From NCBI GenBank assembly GCA_965223585.1, contig CBDCWW010000023.1:992001-1056000 (forward strand): DNA of 64,000 nucleotides. The letters run 5' to 3'. The notes beneath the pieces are model-generated. The model made no database searches. It was given only the letters and a program-made list of their open reading frames with translations, and was not told the DNA's origin. The position numbers and the translations under genes are program-made. Below are positions 63,247 through 64,000 of this stretch, piece by piece. Each line of letters begins with the position of its first letter. Position 1 is the first letter of the stretch. This stretch comes from CBDCVN01 sp965223585. GTDB taxonomy: Bacteria > Deinococcota > Deinococci > Deinococcales > Trueperaceae.

Positions 63247-64000
63247 ATGTCAAGAATAACAAAAAGAATTGTTCAAAGCTTAAGAAGATTACAAACTAAG
63301 GCTATCCAGAAATCATTAAATAAAAATGTTAGCGTTTCTAATGAGTCAGTATATTTTTATACATTTCACAAGTGTGCTAGTAGCCTTTTTAGTAGTTACA
63401 TATTAAAAAATATTGAAGGTTTGTGTCACATTGATTATGCAGAGCAAATCTATAAAGGAGAAAATGTTGACAATGTAATCTTTGAAAAAGAAGGGTTTAT
63501 TTATGGGCCAATACGTCTTTCTGTTAGCCCCAATTATTCTGTTTATGAAAAACTGGTAAAGCCTGCTTCAACCAATGACTTTATAAAGAACAAGATCGCC
63601 ATTTTCCTAGTGCGGGATCCTCGAGATATCTTGGTGTCAGACTACTATTCTAGTGGCTATACCCATGGATTTAGTCCTGTTGAGGAAATACAAAAAGCAC
63701 AAAAACAACGAAGGAATCAAGTTCAAAGTCAGTCAGTTGATGAATTTGTGCTCGATAATTCATCTAAAGTCCTAAGTGATTTTAAAACCGTTGATAAACT
63801 CAGTAAAGCTTGTAATCAAGGCATTATTCTCAAATATGAAGATATGATTGACAATTGGGACTATTTTACTAAAGGCCTCACTAAATATATTGAAATCAAA
63901 GAGAAAGTTCTTACAGAAATTTATAAAAGATCAAGGCCAAGGGAAAAAGAATTTAAGATGTCACACCGCCGTTCTGGTAAGCCAGGAAACTTTAGGAGTA
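63247..64000 (+). CDS. Sulfotransferase domain protein, partial
   Basis: The open frame from ATG 63247 runs off the right edge (251 codons visible). YFYTFHKCASSLFSSYIL is a PAPS-loop-like motif and IAIFLVRDPRDILVSDYYSS is the classic 3'-phosphate site of sulfotransferases. YEDMIDNWDYF follows at the expected place. It is divergent from the glycosyltransferase at 61718-62971 and is the only plus-strand gene of this locus. A GAGG upstream is distant, so the start is moderately sure. Confidence 0.85.
   Translation, partial: MSRITKRIVQSLRRLQTKAIQKSLNKNVSVSNESVYFYTFHKCASSLFSSYILKNIEGLCHIDYAEQIYKGENVDNVIFEKEGFIYGPIRLSVSPNYSVYEKLVKPASTNDFIKNKIAIFLVRDPRDILVSDYYSSGYTHGFSPVEEIQKAQKQRRNQVQSQSVDEFVLDNSSKVLSDFKTVDKLSKACNQGIILKYEDMIDNWDYFTKGLTKYIEIKEKVLTEIYKRSRPREKEFKMSHRRSGKPGNFRS

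Noticed and set aside
1..64000. tRNA or rRNA genes
   Set aside because: I looked through intergenic spaces for GGTTCGAATCC-like T-arms and rRNA core sequences and saw none; a covariance-model scan would be decisive.

Overview
The window is a low-GC bacterial chromosome segment (roughly 35-38% G+C by eye). The best affinity I can argue is a low-GC member of, or relative of, Deinococcota. The L35 C-terminus (VLAKPEAERIKSVLPYE) and the IF3 core (KVKVTIMFRGRE, DMNM.LAP) read like the Thermus proteins. Several genes also have a TANNNT box 5-7 bp before the start codon and no Shine-Dalgarno, the leaderless layout known from Deinococcus. This is inference from memory, without any search. The genus is unknown.

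Layout: (1) 1-3625, minus strand: a conflict-type STAND protein (EAD1-TIR, then NB-ARC and a ladder of 28-29-residue helical repeats) that runs off the left edge and is split by an apparent 1-base deletion. (2) 3886-11576: a two-gene operon for secreted proteins, one transglutaminase-like and one giant PPC-repeat/double-vWA protein. (3) 11762-46334: ordinary chromosome. It holds purA, a frameshifted GH63 glycosidase, trxB, tag, a DsbA-like protein, a large alpha-2-macroglobulin, ftsY-gltX, a small two-gene pair with one broken member, gatB/nadE, an ATPase-OmpR regulator, dcd interrupted by an HNH-containing intein, dinB, infC-rpmI-rplT-mpg, a secreted serine protease, folD, and korAB. (4) 46630-64000: a surface-polysaccharide locus, nearly all minus strand. 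It holds GDP-fucose synthesis, five or six glycosyltransferases, several sulfotransferase-like proteins, an FkbM methyltransferase, and a cassette (SDR, 2-hydroxyacid dehydrogenase, CMP-transferase, cyclase) that may make an activated unusual acid.

Cross-cutting signals: the palindrome CTCGAG (often GCTCGAGC) occurs at least about 60 times from 4.4 kb onward, against about 7 expected from composition, and I found none in the STAND region. Three genes are broken by single-base-scale changes in homopolymers (2807-2810, 14119-14123, 27132-27135), so either draft-sequence errors or real decay must be considered. Several intergenic palindromic repeats are present. I saw no rRNA, tRNA, CRISPR array, transposase gene or prophage. 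The strongest candidates for something new are the EAD1-TIR-NB-ARC repeat protein, the dcd intein with non-canonical C-terminal splice residues, and the iterated CTCGAG palindrome.
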